DNA of 23,242 nt from a virus: positions 1-23,242 of the IMG/VR virus record IMGVR_UViG_3300037245_000726. The stretch is one strand, 5' to 3'. Positions 1 to 6,732 of the stretch are shown here, piece by piece. The notes beneath the pieces are model-generated. The model did not search any database and had not been told where the DNA came from. It saw nothing but the letters and a program-made list of their open reading frames with translations. The stretch's first letter is position 1, and each line of letters starts with the position of its first letter. A program made the position numbers and the translations under genes.

Positions 1-93
1 CAGAGACGTCTTAACGGGCATGTCATCGATCACGACAGAGCCACGGTCAAGCCATCGCTGGATTAAGGCTCGCATTTCTTTATCGTCGGTCAT
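1..93 (-). CDS. Partial small hypothetical protein (C-terminus off the left edge)
   Basis: The reading frame opens with ATG at 93 on the minus strand and stays open for 31 codons to the window edge (MTDDKEMRALIQRW...). Its start overlaps the stop of the preceding leftward gene in an ATGA arrangement (90-93), which suggests translational coupling within the leftward operon. The visible part is charged and probably helical. No family is recognisable. Confidence 0.55.
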   Translation of the reverse strand, partial: MTDDKEMRALIQRWLDRGSVVIDDMPVKTSL

Positions 94-278
94 TTCAGCT
101 CACCTGCGGCTTTCAGGGCGGCTTCGGCAATATCACCCATAATGCTGTTATCTCGTTGGTGAATCGACATCAACGCATCTACCAGCCCCTGATAAGCATC
201 GGCCTTGCGTTCTTGCTCGGCTTGCCTGTCAATAGCTCCTTGAACAGCAAGTACTATTTTTTGTTCTCCGTCGTGCAT
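90..278 (-). CDS. Small hypothetical protein, 62 aa
   Basis: A leftward gene starting MHDGEQKIVLAVQGAIDRQ. The start is supported by an AGGAG Shine-Dalgarno site seven bases upstream, which lies inside the end of the upstream gene; the two overlap by 25 bases. The protein is Ala/Gln/Glu rich and looks helical throughout, with no signal peptide or membrane segment. It resembles the small helical unknowns common in phage early regions. Function unknown. Confidence 0.65.
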   Translation of the reverse strand: MHDGEQKIVLAVQGAIDRQAEQERKADAYQGLVDALMSIHQRDNSIMGDIAEAALKAAGELK

Positions 279-583
279 TTCATTTCTCCTAACTTTTCAA
301 GAGTAGCTTGGAAGTACCCATAGAACAGGGCTTCGGTTACGGTTAATTCGTCTTCGGCATCTATACTCGACTTTAAAGCATCAAGAAAAAGCTTAATCCC
401 GCCCACAAATTCAGGATAAGCATTGCCGGCTTTTACGAGATGCTCGGCGTGTTCTGCCGCCTCTTCAAAGGTGCAAGCTAATTTGGGAACGGCCAATGGC
501 ATACAGTTTGCAATAACTTTGCCATTCTCGCTGACAATAAGTACCATTGACGACAGATTATACTTGTTCGGTAATTTAGCCAT
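254..583 (-). CDS. Hypothetical protein, 109 aa
   Basis: The frame is open from 613, but the ATG at 583 (MAKLPNKYNL...) is chosen because GGAGAGG and AGGATAGG purine runs lie just upstream and the ATG shares bases with the stop of the 31-aa gene before it (TAATG). The N-terminal third reads as beta strands (SSMVLIVSENGKVIAN), followed by a helical part (about residues 33-100) rich in Ala, Glu and Leu. It has no membrane segment. It is part of the leftward string of small phage genes. Family not recognised. Confidence 0.7.
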   Translation of the reverse strand: MAKLPNKYNLSSMVLIVSENGKVIANCMPLAVPKLACTFEEAAEHAEHLVKAGNAYPEFVGGIKLFLDALKSSIDAEDELTVTEALFYGYFQATLEKLGEMKCTTENKK

Positions 584-678
584 TATCCTATCCTCTCCAA
601 AAGAGACTTCCAATTAAACCCTGCTAAGGCGTATATGCCAGCCAGCAGGCCGTATTTAATAGCGGTGAGATACTTCAT
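583..678 (-). CDS. 31-aa membrane micro-protein
   Basis: A short leftward gene: basic start (MKYLTAIKYG), one hydrophobic helix (about residues 10-21, LLAGIYALAG) and an amphipathic tail ending SLLERIG. Its stop overlaps the ATG of the 109-aa gene (TAATG at 581-585), so the two are probably translationally coupled. The ribosome site is weak (AAAGAG). The single membrane span, coupling and tight packing support a real gene, but length alone gives little certainty. Function unknown. Confidence 0.45.
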   Translation of the reverse strand: MKYLTAIKYGLLAGIYALAGFNWKSLLERIG

Positions 679-680
679 AA

Positions 681-860
681 TTACTCTTTCTGTTTAGCTT
701 CTCTGATGGCCCGCTCAATACATCTAATCTCTTTGACGCACTTTTCAAGATCGTCTGAATCCGTGTTGGTGTGCCAAAATGAGTATGTAGCAGCTAGATT
801 CTCAAGCCTTTTAAGCTTGACCGTAAGTTGTTCTTCTAATAATTCAACGATACCCTTCAT
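681..860 (-). CDS. Small helical hypothetical protein, 59 aa
   Basis: A leftward gene starting MKGIVELLEEQLTVKLKRLE and ending AKQKE. Its heptad-like pattern of Leu/Ile with many Glu, Lys and Arg residues suggests a coiled coil over most of the length. It ends 2 bases before the next gene start (678) and begins 2 bases after the stop of the 98-aa gene, exactly filling the space between them. That fit, plus phage-like composition, supports it as real. Family unknown. Confidence 0.6.
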   Translation of the reverse strand: MKGIVELLEEQLTVKLKRLENLAATYSFWHTNTDSDDLEKCVKEIRCIERAIREAKQKE

Positions 861-862
861 AA

Positions 863-1159
863 TTACACCCCCTTCTCGGCGGCGGCGATGGCTTGTTCGG
901 CTTGTTGTGTAGACCTGAGACGTGTCAAGCCTGGATCGTTGTGCTTGGCGATTAGCGGTATATCAAAAGCTTTAAGCAAGCCCTTACAAGCTGCTAACAG
1001 ATCATCCCTTTGCTTCTTAGTTTCAGGAGCGGCGGCGATCAGAGCGGCGAGCAATTCAGCTTCCTTGCCGTCACCGATAACCATTGCGGCAACATCACCG
1101 CCAAAGTCAATACAACGTGTTTCTTTGATTTCGTCTAAAACTGTACCTTCTGTAATCAT
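863..1159 (-). CDS. Hypothetical protein, 98 aa
   Basis: Begins MITEGTVLDEIKETR, with an AAAGGGA Shine-Dalgarno site seven bases or so upstream. The central part (ETKKQRDDLLAACKGLLKAF) and the end (QQAEQAIAAAEKGV) match a general pattern of small phage proteins that have an 'LLAA-KxLL' helix followed by a 'AIAxAE' C-terminal helix. These are widespread in phage accessory regions and have no assigned function. The frame on the opposite strand is also open but lacks a ribosome site. Confidence 0.65.
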   Translation of the reverse strand: MITEGTVLDEIKETRCIDFGGDVAAMVIGDGKEAELLAALIAAAPETKKQRDDLLAACKGLLKAFDIPLIAKHNDPGLTRLRSTQQAEQAIAAAEKGV

Positions 1160-1261
1160 ACTATCCCTTTCTAATAAGTGAGTGGTAATGTTAGCCTAGC
1201 TCAAGTGCCAGGTGTACAAAGAGTTCCGAAGCCGTTTAAGACGCGATTTCAGCCGTTATAG

Positions 1262-1603
1262 TTAATATTTGGCGAGAAACTCACGAGCCTGTTTGATGCG
1301 GTCATCCCATTGGTCACAAGATAGCCCACATCGCTCAGGGTCGCCGTTTGAGTCCAGACCGTCCATAAGTAGGCTTAGATGTAATACGGCCTCTGACTGA
1401 TTACTAAACTCACCTTGACCGTCGCCTAATCCAAGCTCAAGGGCGATAATGTTGGCGATATACATAGGATCACAAATCCCGCTGATGTTGTACGACCGGC
1501 AAATACGCTCGGATAATGTCCTAATATTAGCAGGCACATTGCAATCAGTAAATACATTGTTGAACCAAGCCACTGAGTGTGTTTCTAAGTGTTGAATGTC
1601 CAT
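1262..1603 (-). CDS. Hypothetical protein, 113 aa
   Basis: Begins MDIQHLETHSVAWFNNVF, preceded by AAAAGGATTAAAC, a good Shine-Dalgarno site. It is Asp/Cys rich with five cysteines (around residues 21, 35, 44, 92 and 95), which is unusual for this region and could allow metal binding, though no known zinc motif is evident. It is cytosolic by composition. About 100 bases of apparently non-coding DNA (1160-1261) separate it from the next leftward gene. Family not recognised. Confidence 0.65.
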   Translation of the reverse strand: MDIQHLETHSVAWFNNVFTDCNVPANIRTLSERICRSYNISGICDPMYIANIIALELGLGDGQGEFSNQSEAVLHLSLLMDGLDSNGDPERCGLSCDQWDDRIKQAREFLAKY

Positions 1604-1605
1604 GT

Positions 1606-1747
1606 TTAATCCTTTTCCATAAATGTTATTAAATTGCTAACACTTGCCAAACATAACAACAAAATAGCCGAAATGCAGATAACAAGCTTTATAAGCGAAG
1701 CTTTTGCGAATCCAAAAACCGAACTGATCTGATTTCCATGATTTCAT
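1606..1747 (-). CDS. Small membrane protein, possibly frameshifted
   Basis: An ATG at 1747 with a GAAGGG site upstream opens a 36-codon frame (MKSWKSDQFGFWIRK...) that ends at 1637. The +1 frame, entered at the T5 run (1714-1718 on the plus strand reads A5), gives a much more gene-like product: MKSWKSDQFGF joined to a strong membrane helix (KLVICISAILLLCLASV), ending with a stop 2 bases before the next gene start. Either the short version is real, or one base of the homopolymer is a sequencing error, mutation or slippage site. I cannot tell these apart from the sequence. Confidence 0.35.
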
Positions 1748-1783
1748 AATCTATTCCCTTCTAAATTAAACTCGATTAACTTG

Positions 1784-2041
1784 CTATGCCAGCTTGGCCG
1801 CCAGCGATGTCTTGACCTGCGTTGTGATGTTGGTTATATTATATCGACCTGTTTTGTGGTCATATTCGTTTAGGGTGATTTGGTCGGCTACCCTGTAATA
1901 ATCTTGGTGCATATCAGGTTCCTCGCGTACTATGGTATATCCGCTTGCTAATGCTACAATGTACCGTGTCTCAAGCGTGCCAGCAAAAGCATAAACGGCG
2001 GCAAGCATTACATCCTCGAAATCACCTTTGTTATATCGCAT
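1784..2041 (-). CDS. Hypothetical protein, 85 aa; first gene of the leftward operon
   Basis: Begins MRYNKGDFEDVMLAAVYAF with a GAAGGG ribosome site 8 bases upstream. It is the gene nearest the divergent control region and the predicted leftward promoter at 2095-2122. The predicted structure is mixed, with several beta-like stretches (RYIVALASGYTIVREE; YRVADQITLNEYD). It has no membrane segment or DNA-binding motif, so a regulator role is not supported. Family unknown. Confidence 0.65.
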   Translation of the reverse strand: MRYNKGDFEDVMLAAVYAFAGTLETRYIVALASGYTIVREEPDMHQDYYRVADQITLNEYDHKTGRYNITNITTQVKTSLAAKLA

Positions 2042-2094
2042 TATCTTACCCTTCTAATTAAATGATTATTAACTTACTACTACTATCGGAGTAA

Positions 2095-2122
2095 AGCATA
2101 CCACAGCATAAGCAATAGTCAA
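2095..2122 (-). promoter_or_regulatory. Probable leftward sigma70-type promoter with extended -10
   Basis: On the minus strand TTGACT (2122-2117) is followed after 16 bases by TATGCT (2100-2095), with TG one base before the -10 (TGG-TATGCT), giving an extended -10 element. It points at the 85-aa gene and the leftward operon, with a start predicted near 2088. The match is to consensus only. Confidence 0.5.
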
Positions 2123-2265
2123 TTAAAATCTAAGATAATTATTCAAACAGTTATAACTACACGCTATCAAAGGACTTGCAAGCCAAGTTCTATAAGACAT
2201 GAAACGTATGAATAAGGTCAAAGACAAGCAAGGTAATTAAATTGAACGAACCGAAGGTGGTATAA

Positions 2266-2322
2266 ATGATAAAGAAAACCGTATTAAGCTTCATCTTGGT
2301 TATGTTGACCTGCGGGGTTTGA
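2266..2322 (+). CDS. 18-aa stand-alone signal-peptide-like micro-ORF
   Basis: ATG at 2266 follows GAAGGTGG with a short spacer. The product, MIKKTVLSFILVMLTCGV, has a basic n-region (KK), a hydrophobic core and a Cys-Gly end, and then stops. It matches the leaders of the secreted-type proteins of this phage in charge, length and the cysteine near position 11-17. It may be the remnant of a gene truncated after its signal peptide, a leader peptide for the downstream gene, or a functional membrane peptide. It ends 26 bases before the next start. Confidence 0.35.
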   Translation: MIKKTVLSFILVMLTCGV

Positions 2323-2348
2323 TCTTTTGGATGATAAGGACGAATGAT

Positions 2349-4019
2349 ATGAAAAAGTTTTTTATAATATTAATAATGACCTCGGTTTCATGTGTTATTG
2401 CGGGCACTAATGTTGAACGGATTGGGTACAATTTCCCCATCCAGATCCCTGACGGGGTGGCGGTTATATCGATAATCTCTGATGATCCGATACTGACTGC
2501 CCACTCTGTTTTGTATCAAGAGTGTAAGAAGCGAGGTATTCCTATAACTCTATCTACACCATCAATGATTTCAAGCTTAAGTCCAATCCAGCTATATCAC
2601 GCAACACCATTGCAATTAGCCGAAATGTTATGTAAAGGTGGGTCCACTTACGCATACCACTCAACATCACACTGGCAATGGCAAGGGCACAGTGATGATC
2701 CCTGGTTTACAAGGGAAGTTGCGGAGGGGCATTCATACGGAGGCAGTGGAACGGTCAGGGATTTACTTGGGCCTCCACCAGTAAACCCTGCTTATGGAAG
2801 AACGCAGACAGTAGTTGAAACACCTGGCGATGTAGTTGCTGCAATTATACAAGCATCCGGTACGGCCATTTTTGACACGTCCGATGTAGGTGCGGAATAT
2901 ATAACGGCTGACTGTTTTCATGCTCCAGGTCAATGGTATGAGGATGGAGAAGTAGAAGCCCTTGTACCTGGCTCCGAGTATTGGCAGATATTAAGAAACG
3001 AATGGGGTGAAAGTGTTGTCTTAGAGGGCGCTTCGTGGGTTCAGAGTATACCGACGAATAAGAGGCATGATCGGCAGACGATCGGTAGTTATAGCAACTC
3101 AAGCCAGTTAGTCAATGCTTTAGATGGCGTGGTCGAGGTTGGCGGTGCTGCTCATTACTTCGCTCATGAGTGGTTGGCAGTAGGTGAAACAGGTGGCACT
3201 AATGAGGGTTCGGCTAGACCGGGTCAAGAGGCATATACAGATGCCATCCTTAACGCTACGCTTGTAACTTTCCTTGATGCTATTGAGGATCATGTCCAGG
3301 CAGGTAACTTGATAGTCATGGGTTCAGGTGCTATCGCAAACGCTGTAAGAGGCACTCCATTAAACTTAATAAGTAACTCTGACTTTACAATTGACCATCA
3401 CACATCAGCTTCCGGGGTTGAGGGCTGGGGAAGGGTTAGTGATAAATCGTCTACTGAAATAACAGAGCTTTATAAAGGCTCTGATTCAGGCCATGACTAT
3501 GTATTGATTAACAAAAAAACAAGAACCGTTAGGATCGGGTTTTACACCTTTGGCGAAAACATGACCGATACTGAGGCGTTCCTCATTACTGGATGGGTTA
3601 AGGTGTCGACCGGGACGACAGATCCACAGATTGTAATCTATGGAGGTGATGCGGCGGCAGTACCTACCAGAACAATAAGTTCGAGCGTAACACGAATGGT
3701 CGAGCCGGCAGATAAGTATGACGAGGACGCTGCGGGACAGGCTCCACTTGGCGGGCTTATGTCACAACCGCTATACACTTATGAGTTTGATGGCACTGAG
3801 GCACTTGCAGCGAACGGTACATGGGCATATTTCACTGTTCCGTTTTCACTACCCAAGCCTTTATGTCGATGGGCTATAATGCTCACGACAACGAACGGCG
3901 ACGATTCAGAGATATGGTTTTCAGATGTCAAGATACATCCTAATAGCGGGATAGTTCCGGCTAACCGAGGGACAACCGCAATACCTACTGGTACATATCG
4001 TGGGAGATACAACCCATAA
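2349..4019 (+). CDS. Secreted-type polysaccharide-deacetylase-like protein, 556 aa, probable tail-associated enzyme
   Basis: The frame is open from a TTG at 2319, but the ATG at 2349 is preferred: AAGGA lies 8 bases upstream and the product then begins with a signal peptide (MKKFFIILIMTSVSCVIAG). Residues about 36-280 resemble the NodB/CE4 deacetylase fold: VAVISIISDDP (44-46 SDD, motif 1), YHSTSH (104-108, the H-[ST]-x-x-H metal motif), FHAPGQW (190-196, loosely motif 3) and HYFAHEW (269-275). Residues about 340-545 are beta-rich and look like a galactose-binding or carbohydrate-binding jelly roll. The last residues are RGRYNP, a motif shared with three other proteins here. Inference: a virion or exported enzyme that trims acetyl groups from host surface polysaccharide. 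The family assignment rests on motifs, and the third motif lacks the usual Arg. Confidence 0.65.
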   Translation: MKKFFIILIMTSVSCVIAGTNVERIGYNFPIQIPDGVAVISIISDDPILTAHSVLYQECKKRGIPITLSTPSMISSLSPIQLYHATPLQLAEMLCKGGSTYAYHSTSHWQWQGHSDDPWFTREVAEGHSYGGSGTVRDLLGPPPVNPAYGRTQTVVETPGDVVAAIIQASGTAIFDTSDVGAEYITADCFHAPGQWYEDGEVEALVPGSEYWQILRNEWGESVVLEGASWVQSIPTNKRHDRQTIGSYSNSSQLVNALDGVVEVGGAAHYFAHEWLAVGETGGTNEGSARPGQEAYTDAILNATLVTFLDAIEDHVQAGNLIVMGSGAIANAVRGTPLNLISNSDFTIDHHTSASGVEGWGRVSDKSSTEITELYKGSDSGHDYVLINKKTRTVRIGFYTFGENMTDTEAFLITGWVKVSTGTTDPQIVIYGGDAAAVPTRTISSSVTRMVEPADKYDEDAAGQAPLGGLMSQPLYTYEFDGTEALAANGTWAYFTVPFSLPKPLCRWAIMLTTTNGDDSEIWFSDVKIHPNSGIVPANRGTTAIPTGTYRGRYNP

Positions 4020-4033
4020 GAAAGAAGGCAATA

Positions 4034-4483
4034 ATGGCTAAGAAAGCCGAAAAGAAGAAAACAGAAGAAGTTGACTACAGCAAGCCTCTCTTAAGCATAC
4101 AGTACGAGAAGTTCTGCCAGGCGTACATGCTGACAGGCAACGCCACACAAGCAGCAAAAGACGCGAAATACAGCGAAAAAACGGCTAATGTCAAGGGTAG
4201 CCAATTATTAACAATAATTAGTATTAAGAATCGCATGGCAGTATTACAAGCCCAGCTATCAAAAGAAACAGGTATATCGATCAAGATGGTAGCCGAAGGG
4301 TTTAGGAAAATAGCGACAGGCGTCCTGGATAAGGGCCTTACGAATAAGAATAAACTCAGGGCTTATGAGAACTTAGGCAAGCACGTGGGCTTTTACCGAG
4401 AAGATAACAAGCAAAAGGTTGATGCTCTTGGTGAATTGCTTGCAAGCCTGGACGGAAACAGTAAGGGGCTGCCGACACAATAG
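4034..4483 (+). CDS. terS: Terminase small subunit
   Basis: 149 aa. Recognises packaging DNA and delivers it to the large terminase. Residues about 24-75 follow the Terminase_2 pattern closely: YEKFCQAYMLTGNATQAAKDAKYSEKTA then a helix 'GSQLL...IKNRM', corresponding to an N-terminal helix-turn-helix. The rest is helical and Lys-rich, ending in a flexible tail. An AAAGAAGG ribosome site precedes the start. The large terminase follows about 460 bases later, with small genes between. Confidence is high from motif and context. Confidence 0.88.
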   Translation: MAKKAEKKKTEEVDYSKPLLSIQYEKFCQAYMLTGNATQAAKDAKYSEKTANVKGSQLLTIISIKNRMAVLQAQLSKETGISIKMVAEGFRKIATGVLDKGLTNKNKLRAYENLGKHVGFYREDNKQKVDALGELLASLDGNSKGLPTQ

Positions 4484-4549
4484 TGCATTATTGAGCTGTG
4501 AGATACATGTTTGCGCCCTACGGAGTAACTTTTAAAAGGAGACAGAGTA

Positions 4550-4716
4550 ATGGCTAGATTTATGATAAAAAAAAGGACAGTGGTGCAACATTCATGGTTA
4601 TCAAGGAAATGGTGTTTATTTCTTCTGTGGTGGGCATCGGTATAATGAAACGGTTCAAAGACATAAACTGGGCGATAGGCATGATGTTGTTATGTTTAAT
4701 ATTGGGAGAGAAATAG
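4550..4716 (+). CDS. Small two-helix membrane protein split by an A8 run (frameshift or slippage)
   Basis: A strong AAAGGAG site precedes ATG 4550, which opens MARFMIKK and then runs out of frame to a stop at 4645. The -1 frame, reachable at the A8 run (4567-4574), continues KKDSGATFMVIKEMVF with two hydrophobic stretches (VFISSVVGIGIM; WAIGMMLLCLIL) to a stop at 4716, two bases before the next start. The run contains A-AAA-AAA in the correct phase for -1 slippage. Alternatives are an indel, or separate translation of the 40-codon internal frame from ATG 4594, which has no good ribosome site. The two-helix layout could suit a holin-like or envelope peptide, but there is no family match. Confidence 0.4.
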
Positions 4717-4717
4717 A

Positions 4718-4912
4718 ATGAAGATTAAGATGTATTTGCATGGAAGTAAAGAGTCTGCCATTGAGAGAGCGGAAGAGATGGGACTGGACGAAGTGGCCGA
4801 GAAGAAGTTTATGTATGCTTTGTATGAAGTCGAGTTTGAGTTGGAGGTAGATAAGTTGACTGGTGATTACAAGATACTATCGGTTAAAGATGGCGACCAA
4901 GAACTAAGTTAA
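4718..4912 (+). CDS. Small acidic hypothetical protein, 64 aa
   Basis: Begins MKIKMYLHGSKESAIERAEE, with GGGAGAG upstream, and starts two bases after the preceding frame stops. Pattern: short beta strand, an amphipathic Glu-rich helix (about residues 10-30), then two or three beta strands (FMYALYEVEFELEVD; GDYKILSV). A compact alpha/beta protein is plausible. It sits between the two terminase genes, a common place for small unknowns in podoviruses. Function unknown. Confidence 0.7.
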   Translation: MKIKMYLHGSKESAIERAEEMGLDEVAEKKFMYALYEVEFELEVDKLTGDYKILSVKDGDQELS

Positions 4913-4940
4913 ACTCCGAGCTACTTATAGTAGGAACTGA

Positions 4941-6485
4941 ATGACAGAAGCGGAACTAAAAAAGAATATGAGTGACCGGCTATGGCGGCTTAACAACCTG
5001 TACTGGATCACTAACGAGCAGGGCCAGCGTGTCAAGTTTAGCTGCCGGGCGGTCCAGCTATTGCTTTATCACGCCTTGCATTGGCTCAATATCATCCTGA
5101 AGAGCCGACAGCACGGGATAACAACCTTCTGTTGTATTATGATGCTTGATATGTGCATGTTTAACAGTAACACGAACGCAGGGATCATAGCCCATGACCT
5201 GAAGGCGGCAGGCGAGATATTTAGAAGCAAGATCAAATACCCATTCTCCCAGCTACCGAAGTCACTACAAGAGAGCTTGAAGCCGACAAAGAACGATGCG
5301 GGACAATTAATCCTTGCGAACAACTCAATGATTATGGTTGCAACGTCTTTGCGGTCTGGTACTTATCAGTGGGTACACATAAGCGAATATGGCAAGATAT
5401 GTGCTAAGACACCCGAAAGAGCGGTTGAGATACGATCAGGTACGCTTGAAACAGTACACGAAGAAGGCATTGTAACGATCGAAAGCACTGCCGAAGGTTC
5501 AGCGGGCGACTTCCACGACAGGTATAAAGACGCCGAATCCTTCGAATTGAGCGGCAAGCCTCTTGGCCCCATGAATTACAAGCGGCATTTCTTCGCATGG
5601 TTCCAAGACCCAAAGAACACGACCGATCCGCAATACATTGATATTCCCGTTGGAATCAATGAGTATCTCGACAAGCTTGAAGTGGGCCTATCCCTTCAGT
5701 TCACACCTGGACAGCGAGCCTGGTATGCACAAAAGAAGCACACTCTAAAGCTTTTGATGTACCGGGAGCATCCTTCGACCGCAGATGAATGCTTTAAGGC
5801 GTCTGTTGAAGGCGCTTACTACGGTACTGAAATGGCGATAGCCCGTGAGAACGGTAGGATATGTCGCGTAACACACGAGAGAAACGCCGATGTCCACACA
5901 GTTTGGGACTTAGGCCACAAGCACACAGCGGTATGGTTTGTGCAGTTCATCGGCCAAGAGATACGATTGATCGACTTTTACTACGACAAAGAAGGCCAGG
6001 GGATGCCAGAGTACGCTTTAATGCTACAAGACAAGCGGTATAAGTATGGCAAGCATTTTGCACCATGGGATGTTGACGGCAAGCAGGGCGGGCCTAACGC
6101 TAGAAGTATGCAGACCGGCCGTGATCTGGTTGATGTTGCTCGTGAAGCTGGCATTGATTTTGAGATGGTAACTAAATGTTCGGTGTCTGGCGGGATCAAA
6201 GAGGCAACCGAGATAATCGCCCGATGCTGGTTTGATGTTGATAAGTGTGCTCATGGGATTAAATGCCTTGAAATGTACAGGGCAAAGTGGAACGAAGACG
6301 CAGGGTGTTATGATACAAAGCCATTGCATGACTGGGCAAGCCACGGTGCGGATGGATTCAGGTATCTTGCCACGGTCTACAGGTGTTCAAGCTTTGCCGG
6401 TGAACGTGTCGGAGCGACCAAGCAGACGATCCCGATCAGGATAGGGCATTCAGCATATCAACGCCCATTAAAGAAACTAGCATAA
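4941..6485 (+). CDS. terL: Terminase large subunit (packaging ATPase and nuclease)
   Basis: 514 aa, normal length for a phage TerL. It drives ATP-dependent packaging of DNA into the prohead through the portal and cuts concatemers. N-terminal ATPase: Walker A-like KSRQHGITT (54-62), Walker B VHISEYGK (145-152, catalytic Glu149), coupling motif VTIESTAEGSAG (from 178). The C-terminal RNase H-like nuclease begins at VWDLGHKHTA (321-330, Asp323), with a further acidic site near APWDVDGKQGG (about 376-386) and the typical LHDWASHGADGFRYLA near the end (acidic residues). AGGAA precedes the start. It lies upstream of the portal gene, as in BPP-1- and P22-like phages rather than T7. Confidence 0.93.
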   Translation: MTEAELKKNMSDRLWRLNNLYWITNEQGQRVKFSCRAVQLLLYHALHWLNIILKSRQHGITTFCCIMMLDMCMFNSNTNAGIIAHDLKAAGEIFRSKIKYPFSQLPKSLQESLKPTKNDAGQLILANNSMIMVATSLRSGTYQWVHISEYGKICAKTPERAVEIRSGTLETVHEEGIVTIESTAEGSAGDFHDRYKDAESFELSGKPLGPMNYKRHFFAWFQDPKNTTDPQYIDIPVGINEYLDKLEVGLSLQFTPGQRAWYAQKKHTLKLLMYREHPSTADECFKASVEGAYYGTEMAIARENGRICRVTHERNADVHTVWDLGHKHTAVWFVQFIGQEIRLIDFYYDKEGQGMPEYALMLQDKRYKYGKHFAPWDVDGKQGGPNARSMQTGRDLVDVAREAGIDFEMVTKCSVSGGIKEATEIIARCWFDVDKCAHGIKCLEMYRAKWNEDAGCYDTKPLHDWASHGADGFRYLATVYRCSSFAGERVGATKQTIPIRIGHSAYQRPLKKLA

Positions 6486-6512
6486 TAGTATTAAGACGAA
6501 AGATGTGGCCAA

Positions 6513-6731
6513 ATGGATACGAGCGATGACGTAAGCAGTTTATTCGGTGGTGGCGGCGATAGCCCAGACCTCCCCAGCCAGGAAGCGACACAGTCCAAGC
6601 GTACAGCGACAGCATTGCCGCAGAGTTCGCAGGCTTCTGATGAGGCTAAGCGATTAAGGGCATCCAGTCTGACAAAGGGTTTTGCCCCCGTAAGATTAGG
6701 CGAACAGGGTTTACTAGGCATAGGAGCTTGA
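6513..6731 (+). CDS. Small hypothetical virion-module protein, 72 aa
   Basis: Begins MDTSDDVSSLFGGGGDSPDL, a disordered Ser/Gly/Gln-rich segment, and ends with LRASSLTKGFAPVRLGEQGLLGIGA. That C-terminal element recurs in the next gene (LLASSLTSGFA...GQGI), so the two genes share a motif or are paralogous at their ends. Short proteins ending in 'LLTGG...LLG' are common between terminase and portal genes in podoviruses; their role is unclear. The ribosome site is weak. Confidence 0.65.
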   Translation: MDTSDDVSSLFGGGGDSPDLPSQEATQSKRTATALPQSSQASDEAKRLRASSLTKGFAPVRLGEQGLLGIGA

Positions 6732-6732
6732 T

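Larger units (their letters stand above)
2042..2348. promoter_or_regulatory. Divergent intergenic control region
   Basis: This AT-rich stretch separates the leftward small-gene operon from the rightward structural operon. It contains the leftward promoter (2095-2122) and an 18-codon signal-peptide-like frame (2266-2322). No convincing rightward promoter was found; TTCAAA-17-TATCAA near 2140-2170 is a weak candidate. No direct-repeat operators were seen. Confidence 0.4.

Noticed and set aside
863-1181. Plus-strand frame 888-1181 as a gene
   Set aside because: It lies opposite the 98-aa leftward gene, which has a ribosome site and operon context; the plus frame has neither and its composition reflects the opposite strand.
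2199-2240. 13-codon frame MKRMNKVKDKQGN
   Set aside because: No ribosome site and no feature beyond basic composition; probably chance.
2319-2348. TTG 2319 as start of the deacetylase-like gene
   Set aside because: It would add ten residues ahead of a complete signal peptide, has no suitable ribosome site, and overlaps the micro-ORF stop; ATG 2349 has AAGGA 8 bases upstream.
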